Source of the DNA: Pseudoalteromonas atlantica
GTDB lineage: Bacteria; Pseudomonadota; Gammaproteobacteria; Enterobacterales; Alteromonadaceae
DNA length: 50,007 bases
NCBI GenBank assembly: GCA_007988745.1
Contig: BJUT01000032.1
Coordinates: forward strand, 1 to 50,007
Reading direction: 5' to 3'
The position numbers and the translations under genes were made by a program. Below are positions 7,888-16,009 of the stretch, in pieces (positions within the stretch are counted from its first letter, which is position 1; each line of letters starts with the position of its first letter). The notes beneath the pieces were generated by a model that did not search any database, was not told the DNA's origin, and saw only the letters and a list, made by a program, of their open reading frames with translations.

Positions 7888-8748
7888 ATGCTCCGTGCAT
7901 TTTTGTGTATCACCTTATATTTAAGCATTTCTTCAGTCAGTTACGCCCACACGATTAACTGGCTAACGCACGACTTTGCGCCCTATTACATTTTAAATGG
8001 AAAATACCAACACCAGGGGCGTGATGAAAGCGTTATAACCTTACTCGAGCAACAACTTGAGCACATCACGTTTAATCGCCTTGTTATCCCCTCTGGCAAA
8101 GTAACGCAAGAACTAGCCAATAAATCAGCCACACATTGTGCCCTATCACTTTATAAAAATGCATTTAGAGAAAAGTTTATTCACTTTAGCGAGCAAAGCT
8201 CAACCACGGGCCTTTCACCTTCCATTGCTATGCATAAAGGTTTGGCGCATTCACTAGAAGTGCCTAACTCAGAGCCGGTGTCGTTGCAGGATTTACTAGC
8301 AGAAAAAAAGCTCACATTAGGTGTATCTATGAACCGCTCATACGGCGAGCAACTCGACAGCGTAATAAATAACACCCCCGATGTTGATATTGTTATTCGC
8401 CCAACGCGAAATAGTTTAGCCAGCCTTACCTATATGCTTAATTTAAAGCGCTTAGATATTTTATTAGGTTACCCAAGTGAGCACCATTACTTAGCTAAAT
8501 CTATGTACTTTGAAGAAAACCTAACTCAGCGAGCGATTGTTGAAGCGCCACCGTTAAGTTATGGCTATATTGGCTGCACTAAAAATGAACAAGGTGCTAA
8601 AAATATTCAACTATTAGATGAGCAATTAAAAAAAATTAAGCAAACCGAGCAATACCACCAAGTAATGTTACGCTGGTTGCCCCCACATTTAAAACCCTTA
8701 TTAGAATCAAGAATTCACGCTACAAAAAACAAAAACGCCACTAACTAA
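7888..8748 (+). CDS. Periplasmic solute-binding-protein-like protein
   Basis: This 286-residue protein has a signal peptide (first about 20 residues, ending SVSYA). Its fold looks like a family 3 extracellular solute-binding protein: an early INWLTHDFAPYYI strand, an EKFIHFSEQS segment, LTLGVSMNRSYGEQLD and a second lobe with DILLGYPSEHHYLA. It resembles the TIGR02285 group of Vibrio/Pseudoalteromonas proteins, whose ligand is not known. No permease or ATPase gene adjoins it, so it may be a sensory or orphan binding protein. The stop codon lies in the loop of the terminator that follows. Confidence 0.7.
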   Translation: MLRAFLCITLYLSISSVSYAHTINWLTHDFAPYYILNGKYQHQGRDESVITLLEQQLEHITFNRLVIPSGKVTQELANKSATHCALSLYKNAFREKFIHFSEQSSTTGLSPSIAMHKGLAHSLEVPNSEPVSLQDLLAEKKLTLGVSMNRSYGEQLDSVINNTPDVDIVIRPTRNSLASLTYMLNLKRLDILLGYPSEHHYLAKSMYFEENLTQRAIVEAPPLSYGYIGCTKNEQGAKNIQLLDEQLKKIKQTEQYHQVMLRWLPPHLKPLLESRIHATKNKNATN

Positions 8749-8759
8749 AGTGGCGTTTT
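8732..8759. terminator. Bidirectional terminator between convergent genes
   Basis: AAAACGCCACT (8732-8742) pairs perfectly with AGTGGCGTTTT (8749-8759) around a 6-base loop. A and T runs on opposite sides let it serve both the gene ending at 8748 and the yceI operon. Confidence 0.85.
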
Positions 8760-8777
8760 AATTTAATCTACGCTTTA

Positions 8778-9353
8778 TTATTTACGCACACCTTCAATAG
8801 ACAGCCCAATATCAACATGGGTAGACGCCGGGCCTAAATTATAATCAATACCGTAATCGGTGAGTTTTAAACTGGTTTCGCCCTCAAAACCAGCACGGTA
8901 GCCACCCCAAGGGTCTTGCCCTTCACCTACTTTATCCATTTCAAACGTAATGCGTTTAGTTACGCCATGTAAAGTAAAGTCGCCCGTTACAGTGGCTGTA
9001 TCATCATCGGTAAATTTCACATTGGTGCTTTTAAATGTTGCTGTTGGGTATTTATCTACATTTAAAAAGTCTTTACCGCGTAAGTGTTTATCACGCTCAG
9101 CATGGTTAGAGTCTAAACTTGCTGTATCTATATTTACTAAAATATTAGATCCTGTTTGCGCTTTAGCGTCGTAACTGAAGCTGCCATCAAAACGGTTAAA
9201 TCGCCCGTGCAGCCAGCTGTAGCCTAAATGCTTAATTTTAAAGGTAACAAATGCATGCGCCCCTTGCGTATCAATTACATAATCTGCTGCATTTGCAGTG
9301 GCCGATAACATCATTACACCCGATAGAGCTGCAGTTACTAGTCGTTTTTTCAT
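8778..9353 (-). CDS. yceI: YceI-family periplasmic lipid-binding protein
   Basis: This 191-residue secreted protein has a clear signal peptide (first 22 residues, ending ATANA). The YceI beta-barrel features are present: YVIDTQGAHAFVTFKIKHLG, GRFNRFDGSF, DKHLRGKDFLNVDKYP, TGDFTLHGVTKRI and a C-terminal IDYNLG. The family binds isoprenoid chains or other long hydrophobic ligands. It starts one base after the cytochrome b561 stop codon, so the two form an operon, the same pairing as yceJ-yceI in E. coli. Confidence 0.93.
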   Translation of the reverse strand: MKKRLVTAALSGVMMLSATANAADYVIDTQGAHAFVTFKIKHLGYSWLHGRFNRFDGSFSYDAKAQTGSNILVNIDTASLDSNHAERDKHLRGKDFLNVDKYPTATFKSTNVKFTDDDTATVTGDFTLHGVTKRITFEMDKVGEGQDPWGGYRAGFEGETSLKLTDYGIDYNLGPASTHVDIGLSIEGVRK

Positions 9354-9354
9354 G

Positions 9355-9903
9355 TTAGTATTCCTTTGGTTTGATCATTCTTGTTAAGGTTTTATCTTTA
9401 TCAATAAAGTGGTGCTTTAATGCCCCCAGTGCATGCAAAACAGCCAAGCCAATTAATGTACACGCACCGTAGTAATGAATTTTTCCGGCAATATCGGCTT
9501 GTCCATCAAAGTTATAATCCAAAGCAGGTACATTAAATATCGAAAAAACGGCGATTGCTCTGCTATCAGCGGTAGAAATCAAATAACCCGCCACCACAAT
9601 GACTGCTAAAATTAGGTACATAACAATATGCGCGGTATGTGCAATGTGGTTTACTGTTTTATTTTGACTAAGGGGGCGAGGTTTCGGGCTGGATACGCGC
9701 CACAAAATTCTAAAAATAAGCACTGCGGCGAGCGTTATACCGATACTTTTATGTAAATCCAGTGAGCCTTTATACCAGCTGTCGTAATAGGTTAGCTCAA
9801 CCATGTATAAGCCCAAGCCAAATAAACCAAACACGATAAAAGCCATCAACCAGTGTAAAGTAATGGCAATAAGGCCATAAGATGTGGGCGTATTTTTAAA
9901 CAT
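9355..9903 (-). CDS. Cytochrome b561 family membrane protein
   Basis: This 182-residue inner membrane di-haem cytochrome b561 (YceJ/CybB type) has four hydrophobic helices and the expected haem histidines: ITLHWLMA near the N-terminus, DLHKSIGITL, IAHTAHIVMYL and a late HYYGACTLIGLAVLHALGALK (split here between helices three and four). It probably passes electrons between quinol and a periplasmic acceptor. It lies just upstream of yceI in the same transcription unit. Confidence 0.9.
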   Translation of the reverse strand: MFKNTPTSYGLIAITLHWLMAFIVFGLFGLGLYMVELTYYDSWYKGSLDLHKSIGITLAAVLIFRILWRVSSPKPRPLSQNKTVNHIAHTAHIVMYLILAVIVVAGYLISTADSRAIAVFSIFNVPALDYNFDGQADIAGKIHYYGACTLIGLAVLHALGALKHHFIDKDKTLTRMIKPKEY

Positions 9904-10021
9904 GTGGGTTCCTCTAAATTCAATAATTTAAGAATATAGAGGGTGAAGAAAAACTAAAATAGCGTATACAAACAGCATCTGTGCATATACGCACATACAA
10001 CTTGAGCTACAGTTTTACTAA

Positions 10022-10864
10022 TTAGCTATTTGGTGTGTCAGTAAGGTTTATGTAAATTAGGCTATCAGGTGAGACTTGCAAACAGCTAATTAAGCCTTCT
10101 TTTATAAGCTCAAGCATAGCAATAAAGCTAACCACTACACCGCTTCGCCCTTCACTAAGGGTGAATAAATCGTTAAACGGCAGCGCTTTTTTTGCGTTAC
10201 TCAGCTGGGCTAAAATTTGGCTCATCCGCTCACGGGTAGAGAGGATTTCTGCTGTTACTTGGTGATGCTCAAATGTTTTGGCGCGCGCCATCACGTCGCT
10301 CAGAGCTAACATTAAATCTTTTAACTCAAGCTCTGGCAGGTTTTGAGCGGTATTTTCAATAACCGGAATAGTTGCATGTGCGACAAAAATATCACGGCCT
10401 ACACGGGGGATGGCATCTATATTTTCGGCTGCTTTTTTAAACTGCTCGTATTCTTGTAAACGCTTGATCAGTTCGGCGCGGGGGTCTTCCTCTTCTTCGA
10501 GCTCCTCGTGCACAGGCAATAACAGACGCGATTTTATTTGTGCCAATAACGCTGCCATTACTAAGTACTCACCGGCAAGTTCTAACTGAAACTCACTCAT
10601 CATTTCTACATAACTGACATATTGCTCAGTAATGCTAAAAATAGAGAGTTCGAGCACATCTAACTTGTGCTTTTTTATTAAATACAGCAGTAAATCAAGC
10701 GGTCCTTCAAAGGTTTCCAAAATAATTTCAAGTGCATCGGGCGGAATGTATAAATCTTCAGGTTTATCTACAACGGCTTTGCCATGCAAAAAAGCCAGTG
10801 GCAGCTTTTGCTTCACTGGCTCACTCTGAGTATTTTTTTCGCCCTGTGTTGAATCACTCACCAA
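10022..10864 (-). CDS. scpA: Segregation and condensation protein A
   Basis: ScpA is the kleisin subunit of the SMC-ScpAB condensin. The family N-terminal signature FEGPLDLLLYLIKKHKLDVL is at about residues 54-73. It is followed by a long charged helix and a C-terminal winged helix that normally contacts the SMC head. At 280 residues it is of normal length. The start is a TTG (10864) or the adjoining GTG (10861), 2 bases after the yciO stop, so it is translationally coupled to yciO. scpB, usually the next gene, is absent: the next gene downstream is cytochrome b561. Confidence 0.92.
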   Translation of the reverse strand: MVSDSTQGEKNTQSEPVKQKLPLAFLHGKAVVDKPEDLYIPPDALEIILETFEGPLDLLLYLIKKHKLDVLELSIFSITEQYVSYVEMMSEFQLELAGEYLVMAALLAQIKSRLLLPVHEELEEEEDPRAELIKRLQEYEQFKKAAENIDAIPRVGRDIFVAHATIPVIENTAQNLPELELKDLMLALSDVMARAKTFEHHQVTAEILSTRERMSQILAQLSNAKKALPFNDLFTLSEGRSGVVVSFIAMLELIKEGLISCLQVSPDSLIYINLTDTPNS

Positions 10865-10866
10865 GG

Positions 10867-11487
10867 TTACTCAAACGGGCTGGTATCGCCACACCCTACA
10901 CGCAAAATGTGAATGTCGTCTTCTGATAGGTCAATAACCGTGGTTGCTTGCTCTGCAAGGTGTCCGCCGTCAATAATTAAATCTACGTGTTTATCTAAAC
11001 GCGTTAAAATTTCATCTGGGTCTGATTCTGTGAACTCTTCTCCAGGTAAAATTAACGAACACGACATTAACGGCTCCCCAAGCTCTGCAAGTAATGCACA
11101 TGCAATTGGATGCTCTATAACGCGCATACCAATGGTTTTTTTCTTATCGTTTAATAAACGCTTTGGCACCTCTTTTGTGCCTTTAAAAATAAAGGTGTAT
11201 GGCCCTGGCGTATTATTTTTAATAAGCCTAAACATTTGGTTATCTACACGGGCATAAGTTGCCAGCTCAGATAAATCACGGCATACCAGCGTAAAGTTAT
11301 GGTGTTTTTCTATTCCACGAATACGCTCAATGCGCTCTTTTGCTTGCTTATTACCGAGGTTACACCCTATCGCGTAGCCCGAATCTGTTGGGTATACAAC
11401 AACCCCGCCCTGTTTAATAATATCAACCGCTTGGCTAATAAGTCGTGGCTGTGGGTTTGCTGGGTGAATATGAATTAATTGACTCAT
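10867..11487 (-). CDS. yciO: YciO/Sua5-family protein (threonylcarbamoyl-AMP synthase-like)
   Basis: This 206-residue Sua5/YrdC-domain protein is of the YciO branch. Motifs include GGVVVYPTDSGYAIGCNLG near the N-terminus, the KxR-type RIRG..K segment and GMRVIEHPIA. The family binds nucleotide and RNA; whether YciO replaces TsaC in tRNA modification is not shown by sequence. AAGGAG lies 7 bases before ATG 11487, so the frame extending to 11523 is rejected. It sits between rnm and scpA on the same strand. Confidence 0.88.
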   Translation of the reverse strand: MSQLIHIHPANPQPRLISQAVDIIKQGGVVVYPTDSGYAIGCNLGNKQAKERIERIRGIEKHHNFTLVCRDLSELATYARVDNQMFRLIKNNTPGPYTFIFKGTKEVPKRLLNDKKKTIGMRVIEHPIACALLAELGEPLMSCSLILPGEEFTESDPDEILTRLDKHVDLIIDGGHLAEQATTVIDLSEDDIHILRVGCGDTSPFE

Positions 11488-11528
11488 GATAATGCTCCTT
11501 CTTGCCCTTCCCACACTTGCCAAACCCC

Positions 11529-12389
11529 TTAGCAGTCTTTGGGTAAGTATAAGTTTTTACCTAGCTCTAAATAACTAGTTGGAAAATGAAAGTCAGAACC
11601 TTGCGAGCACAGTAAACCGTACTCTTGGCTCAATTGCCCTAAAAATTGGCGTTCAGTAGGCGCTTGCTGCGGCTGCGCAACTTCCATGGCATCGCCCCCG
11701 TCAATTTTGTATTGCACAAGTAACTTACGTAACCATTTATTAGACATTTGATAACGCCCTGGGTGTGCAAGTACTGCAACCCCGCCCGCAGCATGAATGG
11801 CGCTAATGGCTGTTTGCATATCACACCAATTGCTTGGAACATAACCTGTTTTGCTGCGCCCTAAGTATTTTTTAAATACCCCAGGAAAATTTTTAGCTAC
11901 GCCTCTTTCAATCAATGCACGCGCAAAATGAGCGCGTGTTATTTGGGCGTTTTCTGCCAGCGCCTTGGCTTGTTCGTAAATGCCATCAAAACCGTTTTTT
12001 GCCAGCCTTTTGCCAATTTCAATGGCGCGTTCGTCACGCTTTTGCTGCTGCGCCGATAACAATGATGTAAGGGCATTGTTATTTATATCAATATTTAGCC
12101 CAACAATATGTATTTCAAAGCTTTCCCACTTGGTAGAAATTTCTACGCCAGATATAAGCTTAAGCGGTAGGTTTTCTGTTTCGATAAACGCTTTTGCCGG
12201 CGTAATAGCAGCCACAGTGTCGTGATCGGTTATCGCAAACACATCAATGTTTTTTTCTACGGCACGGTTTAATAATTGCTCAACTGTTAAATGTCCGTCT
12301 GAATGCGTTGTATGGCTGTGTAAATCGTATTTTATCAAAAGAAAACTGCTTAAATTTAAGGGTAATAGATGTTTATATAAGTATAACAA
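11529..12389 (-). CDS. rnm: RNase AM / PHP-domain phosphoesterase (YciV)
   Basis: This is a PHP-domain metal-dependent hydrolase of 286 residues. In E. coli the homologue matures the 5' ends of rRNAs and hydrolyses pAp. The metal-binding motifs are present: DLHSHTTHSDG near residue 22, ITDHDT, GVEIST, VLAHPGRY near residue 205 and QGSDFH near residue 265. It is divergent from the trp operon, exactly as in E. coli. The first 18 or so residues before KYDLHSH may be too long; a TTG about 16 codons inside is an alternative start. Confidence 0.9.
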   Translation of the reverse strand: MLYLYKHLLPLNLSSFLLIKYDLHSHTTHSDGHLTVEQLLNRAVEKNIDVFAITDHDTVAAITPAKAFIETENLPLKLISGVEISTKWESFEIHIVGLNIDINNNALTSLLSAQQQKRDERAIEIGKRLAKNGFDGIYEQAKALAENAQITRAHFARALIERGVAKNFPGVFKKYLGRSKTGYVPSNWCDMQTAISAIHAAGGVAVLAHPGRYQMSNKWLRKLLVQYKIDGGDAMEVAQPQQAPTERQFLGQLSQEYGLLCSQGSDFHFPTSYLELGKNLYLPKDC

Positions 12390-12420
12390 CTTTTTTGACT
12401 AAATTGTTTTAAATAAACAC

Positions 12421-12449
12421 TTGACACAAAAGCGCTAAATACGTTTTAC
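12421..12449 (+). promoter_or_regulatory. Probable trp operon promoter
   Basis: A perfect -35 TTGACA (12421-12426) is followed after 17 bases by a weak -10 TTTTAC (12444-12449). It is about 36 bases before the first leader ORF. No TrpR-type operator was recognised overlapping it. Confidence 0.6.
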
Positions 12450-12485
12450 TGTAGCCACTTTAAGACACATTAAGAATTAATAAAA

Positions 12486-12530
12486 ATGATCAATTCAATT
12501 CAACACACTATTTGGTGGTGGCACTCATAA
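12486..12530 (+). CDS. First trp leader peptide (WWW)
   Basis: A 14-residue ORF reads MINSIQHTIWWWHS, with three consecutive TGG codons at 12513-12521 and a stop at 12528. It is followed within 40 bases by a Rho-independent terminator, the classic architecture of ribosome-mediated attenuation by tryptophan. CAATTCA (12491-12497) can pair with TGAATTG (12542-12548) as the 1:2 helix. GGGT (12536-12539) with GAAT (12543-12546) can pair with ATTC (12564-12567) and ACCC (12571-12574) as an antiterminator. A stalled ribosome at the Trp codons would favour the second structure. A ribosome binding site is weak (AAGAATTAA). Confidence 0.85.
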   Translation: MINSIQHTIWWWHS

Positions 12531-12567
12531 TTTTTGGGTGATGAATTGTCGTGTCTAGCAAATATTC

Positions 12568-12594
12568 AAAACCCGCAACTATGCGGGTTTTTTT
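12568..12594 (+). terminator. First trp attenuator terminator
   Basis: AAAACCCGCA (about 12568-12577) pairs with TGCGGGTTT (12582-12590) around a 4-base loop, followed by a run of seven T residues (12588-12594). Confidence 0.9.
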
Positions 12595-12641
12595 ATAACT
12601 AAATTTTACGTATTTAATTTTTTATTTTGAGGCAAAAAAAC

Positions 12642-12692
12642 ATGAATAACGGTCTTACTCTTACACATCGTTGGTGGTGGCGCCTGATATAG
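12642..12692 (+). CDS. Second trp leader peptide (WWW)
   Basis: A 16-residue ORF reads MNNGLTLTHRWWWRLI, with TGG codons at 12672-12680, stop TAG at 12690-12692, and GAGG (12629-12632) 9 bases before the ATG. GAATAACG (12644-12651) can pair with CGTTATTC (12727-12734). An antiterminator can form by GCGGG (12692-12696) with CCCGC (12739-12743) plus TAATGA (12701-12706) with TCGTTA (12726-12731). It shares only the Trp triplet with the first leader. It directly precedes trpE. Confidence 0.9.
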   Translation: MNNGLTLTHRWWWRLI

Positions 12693-12734
12693 CGGGACGG
12701 TAATGATCTGTTTGTAATTTAGATATCGTTATTC

Positions 12735-12772
12735 AAACCCCGCATTGCAAAAGCATTGCGGGGTTTTATTTT
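12735..12772 (+). terminator. Second trp attenuator terminator
   Basis: AAACCCCGCA (12735-12744) pairs with TGCGGGGTTT (12757-12766). The stem extends inward through TGC/GCA after one T-T mismatch to an AAAA loop, and T-rich sequence follows. This stem is longer and more GC-rich than that of the first attenuator. Confidence 0.9.
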
Positions 12773-12787
12773 TTGAGGGAATGAGGT

Positions 12788-14356
12788 TTGATTTTTAGTC
12801 ATATAACTACCACACCAGGCGAAGTTACTAGCATAACGCAAGTGCGCGACTACATTAGTAGCCCACTTGCACTTTATGCAGCACTTGATAAGCCTAATTC
12901 GCTACTGCTTGAATCAGCCGAGATTGATTCTAAAGACAGTGTTAAAAGCTTAATTTTAGTTGACTGCGCGCTGCGCATTGTTTGCCAAGGTAAAACCGTC
13001 ACGGTAAGCGCACAATCTAATAACGGTAAACAGTTACTGCCGTATTTAAGAGCCAATGTTCAAAGCTGCGATGCAACCTTAACCGACACAAGCCTAACCC
13101 TTGTTTATAAAGGCGGCTCTAATGACATTGACGAGGCAAGCAAGCTGGTTGCCGATAATGCATTTAGCGCACTACGTACCTGCATAAACAGTATCAAAAG
13201 CACCACCGAAAACCCGTTCTCGGTATTTTTAGGCGGTGTATTTGCCTATGACATGGTGGCTAATTTTGAGCAGCTAAGCGACGTACCCGATGGCGAAAAC
13301 ACCTGCCCAGACTACGTATTTTACTTAGCCGAAACCTTAGTGGTTATCGACCATCAAAAACAAACTACCGAGCTTATTGGTAATGTGTTTAATGGCCCAG
13401 ACGTACACGCTAATTGTTTTGAGGTAGGTAAAGAGCTAGAACGATTAAATGCCCTATGCGACAAAGCAGAAGAGTTTAGTGCGCCTATGCAAACTGGCAC
13501 CTGCGATGTAAGTGTTGATATAAGCGATGAAACTTACTGCGAGCAAGTGGTTAAGCTTAAAAAGAACATCGTTGATGGTGATATTTTTCAGGTTGTGCCT
13601 TCGCGTACGTTTTCACTGCCCTGCCCTGATTCGTTGCACGCATATAGCCAGCTTAAAAAGCAAAACCCAAGCCCTTATATGTTTTATATGCGCGATGAAG
13701 AATTTGCTTTATTTGGCGCCTCACCTGAGTCTGCACTTAAATACGAAGTACAAAGCAAACAAGTTGAAGTTTACCCTATTGCCGGTACTCGCCCACGTGG
13801 AAAATTTGCCAATGGCACAATCAACCCAGATTTAGACAGCCGTATAGAGCTTGAACTAAGAAACGATCAAAAAGAGCGTGCTGAGCATTTAATGCTCGTT
13901 GATTTAGCTCGTAACGATGTGGCACGCATCAGTGTAGCCGGCACGCGCCATGCAAAAGAGCTTTTAAAAGTAGACCGCTACTCGCAAGTAATGCACTTGG
14001 TTTCTCGCGTGGTGGGCACATTAAAGCCTGAGCTTGATGCACTGCACGCTTACCAAGCGTGTATGAACATGGGCACGCTAGTAGGCGCTCCTAAAGTACG
14101 CGCAGCCGAACTTGTACGTCAAACCGAAGGCAAACGCCGTGGCAGCTACGGTGGCGCAGTAGGCTATTTAACAGGCGATGGTGCAATGGATAGCTGCATT
14201 GTTATTCGCTCAGCGTTTGTTAAAAATAATACCGCGTATGTGCAAGCAGGTGCAGGTGTCGTTTACGATTCTGATCCGCAAGCCGAAGCTAACGAAACCC
14301 GCGCTAAAGCCCAAGCGGTGATCACCGCCATAAAATCGACTTATGAGGCGGTATAA
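12788..14356 (+). CDS. trpE: Anthranilate synthase component I
   Basis: TrpE uses chorismate and ammonia (from TrpG) to make anthranilate, the first step of tryptophan synthesis. The product has 522 residues. LLLESAEIDSKD near residue 39 is the tryptophan feedback site region (LLES). The chorismate-binding domain carries PSRTFS, FGASPES, PIAGTRPRG and the C-terminal GAVGYLTGDG and IRSAFV motifs. Translation starts at TTG 12788, with GAGGG (12775-12779) 8 bases before; the nearby ATG at 12781 is quickly closed by a stop. trpG begins 2 bases after the stop codon. Confidence 0.97.
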   Translation: MIFSHITTTPGEVTSITQVRDYISSPLALYAALDKPNSLLLESAEIDSKDSVKSLILVDCALRIVCQGKTVTVSAQSNNGKQLLPYLRANVQSCDATLTDTSLTLVYKGGSNDIDEASKLVADNAFSALRTCINSIKSTTENPFSVFLGGVFAYDMVANFEQLSDVPDGENTCPDYVFYLAETLVVIDHQKQTTELIGNVFNGPDVHANCFEVGKELERLNALCDKAEEFSAPMQTGTCDVSVDISDETYCEQVVKLKKNIVDGDIFQVVPSRTFSLPCPDSLHAYSQLKKQNPSPYMFYMRDEEFALFGASPESALKYEVQSKQVEVYPIAGTRPRGKFANGTINPDLDSRIELELRNDQKERAEHLMLVDLARNDVARISVAGTRHAKELLKVDRYSQVMHLVSRVVGTLKPELDALHAYQACMNMGTLVGAPKVRAAELVRQTEGKRRGSYGGAVGYLTGDGAMDSCIVIRSAFVKNNTAYVQAGAGVVYDSDPQAEANETRAKAQAVITAIKSTYEAV

Positions 14357-14357
14357 A

Positions 14358-14960
14358 ATGAGCACAGCAAACCCAATGAAAATATACTTTTTAGATAACT
14401 TTGATTCGTTTAGCTACAACCTTGTTGATGAACTAACCATGCTGGGCTGTGAGCTTGTGGTATACAGAAATAACATAAGCGCAGAGGTTATTTTTAATAA
14501 AATGTGCCAAGAGCCTGGGCAAGTATTATTAGTGCTTTCGCCAGGACCTGGTGCCCCCAGTGATGCAGGTTGCTTAATGGAATTAATCGAACTGGCTAAA
14601 GGCCACTTCCCTATGCTGGGCATTTGCCTGGGGCAACAAGCACTTACACAAAGTTATGGCGGAGTAATCGGCCACGCTGGCGAAACCGTACATGGTAAGT
14701 CTTCAATCATTAATTTAAACCCGCACCCGGTGTTTGAAGGAATGGGCAACACCATGCCCGTAGCCCGTTACCATTCATTAATGGCAACCAAGGTACCTGA
14801 AAATATTGAGGTAATTGCACAATTTGACGATATTCCTATGGCCATATATCACCACGACGATAAAGCGCTAGGTTATCAATTTCATCCTGAGTCAATACTT
14901 ACGCCAAATGGTGCAATGCTACTTCAACAAAGTGTTGCGTACTTAACGCGCACCAACTAA
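14358..14960 (+). CDS. trpG: Anthranilate synthase component II, glutamine amidotransferase
   Basis: TrpG hydrolyses glutamine to supply ammonia to TrpE. The class I amidotransferase motifs are clear: SPGPGAPSDAG, GICLGQQAL with nucleophile Cys90, and the catalytic pair in FHPES near residue 177. It has 200 residues and is not fused to TrpD, unlike E. coli. GAGG (14345-14348) precedes ATG 14358 by 9 bases, which fixes the start over an in-frame ATG at 14343 inside trpE. Confidence 0.97.
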   Translation: MSTANPMKIYFLDNFDSFSYNLVDELTMLGCELVVYRNNISAEVIFNKMCQEPGQVLLVLSPGPGAPSDAGCLMELIELAKGHFPMLGICLGQQALTQSYGGVIGHAGETVHGKSSIINLNPHPVFEGMGNTMPVARYHSLMATKVPENIEVIAQFDDIPMAIYHHDDKALGYQFHPESILTPNGAMLLQQSVAYLTRTN

Positions 14961-14971
14961 TAGAGGACATT

Positions 14972-16009
14972 ATGAGTACCCAAGCAAAAGAGACCATAAA
15001 TGTTCAATACGCTATTGAGCAACTTATTCAAGGCAAGTCGTTAAACTATGCCCAATCAAACGCATTATTTAACCAAATAATGCAAGGTAACATGAGCGAA
15101 ATAGAGCTCACTGCATTGCTAATCAGCCTTAAAATAAAAGGCGAAGTAAGCGATGAAATTGCCGGCGCTGCAGCGTCAATGCGAGAAAACGCCGTTGCCT
15201 TTCCAACCGCTAGCACGCAACTTGCCGATAGCTGCGGCACCGGGGGCGATGGCTCAAACACGATTAATATTAGTACTACCGCGGCTATTGTTGCAGCTGC
15301 CGCGGGTATTAATATGGTAAAACATGGTAATCGCAGTGTATCGAGTAATTCGGGCTCTGCTGATTTATTAAAAGCACTGGGCATTAATATTGATATGAGC
15401 CCAGCACAAGCTGCACAGTGCCTTGAGAAAACCCATTTTACCTTTTTGTTTGCACCGCATTACCACAGTGGTGTACGCCACGCGATGGGCGTACGTACTG
15501 CGCTTAAAACACGTACCATTTTTAATATTTTAGGCCCGCTTGCTAACCCTGCTGCACCACACGTGCAATTACTGGGTGTTTACGATGAGTCTTTATGTAT
15601 GCCAATGGCGCAAACACTTAAAACATTAGGCACTAAGCGCGCGATGATAGTGCATGGTTCTGGCACTGACGAAATAGCCCTGCACGGCCCAACTAACGTA
15701 GTTGAGCTAAACAATGGCGAAATAACGCAGTACACATTAAACCCAAGCGACTTTGACCTTGCAAACTATTCACTTGAACAACTAGCCGGTGAAGGCCCAC
15801 AATATAACGCAAATGCAAGCCTTGCTATTTTACAAGGTAAAGGCAGTGATGCGCACAATGCTGCAATCGTAGTCAATGTGGCTGCACTTTTATACCTAAG
15901 CGGTAAAGTACAGTCATTAAAAGAAGGCGCACAACAGGTACAAACATTACTAAGTTCAGGCAAAGCCATGAACACATTAAATGCAATTATTGAGGTAAGT
16001 CATGGCTAA
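14972..16009 (+). CDS. trpD: Anthranilate phosphoribosyltransferase
   Basis: TrpD transfers the phosphoribosyl group of PRPP to anthranilate. Its 345 residues carry the PRPP-binding glycine motif DSCGTGGDGSNTINIST near residue 87, KHGNRSVSSNSGSAD, and the GPLANPAAP segment. The upstream ribosome binding site is GAGGA (14963-14967). The 3' end overlaps trpCF by 8 bases, indicating coupling. Confidence 0.97.
   Translation: MSTQAKETINVQYAIEQLIQGKSLNYAQSNALFNQIMQGNMSEIELTALLISLKIKGEVSDEIAGAAASMRENAVAFPTASTQLADSCGTGGDGSNTINISTTAAIVAAAAGINMVKHGNRSVSSNSGSADLLKALGINIDMSPAQAAQCLEKTHFTFLFAPHYHSGVRHAMGVRTALKTRTIFNILGPLANPAAPHVQLLGVYDESLCMPMAQTLKTLGTKRAMIVHGSGTDEIALHGPTNVVELNNGEITQYTLNPSDFDLANYSLEQLAGEGPQYNANASLAILQGKGSDAHNAAIVVNVAALLYLSGKVQSLKEGAQQVQTLLSSGKAMNTLNAIIEVSHG

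Noticed and set aside
9962..9992. GCGTATA / TATACGC inverted repeat after scpA
   Set aside because: The stem is short, AT-rich and has an 18-base loop with no T run, so it is neither a clear terminator nor operator.
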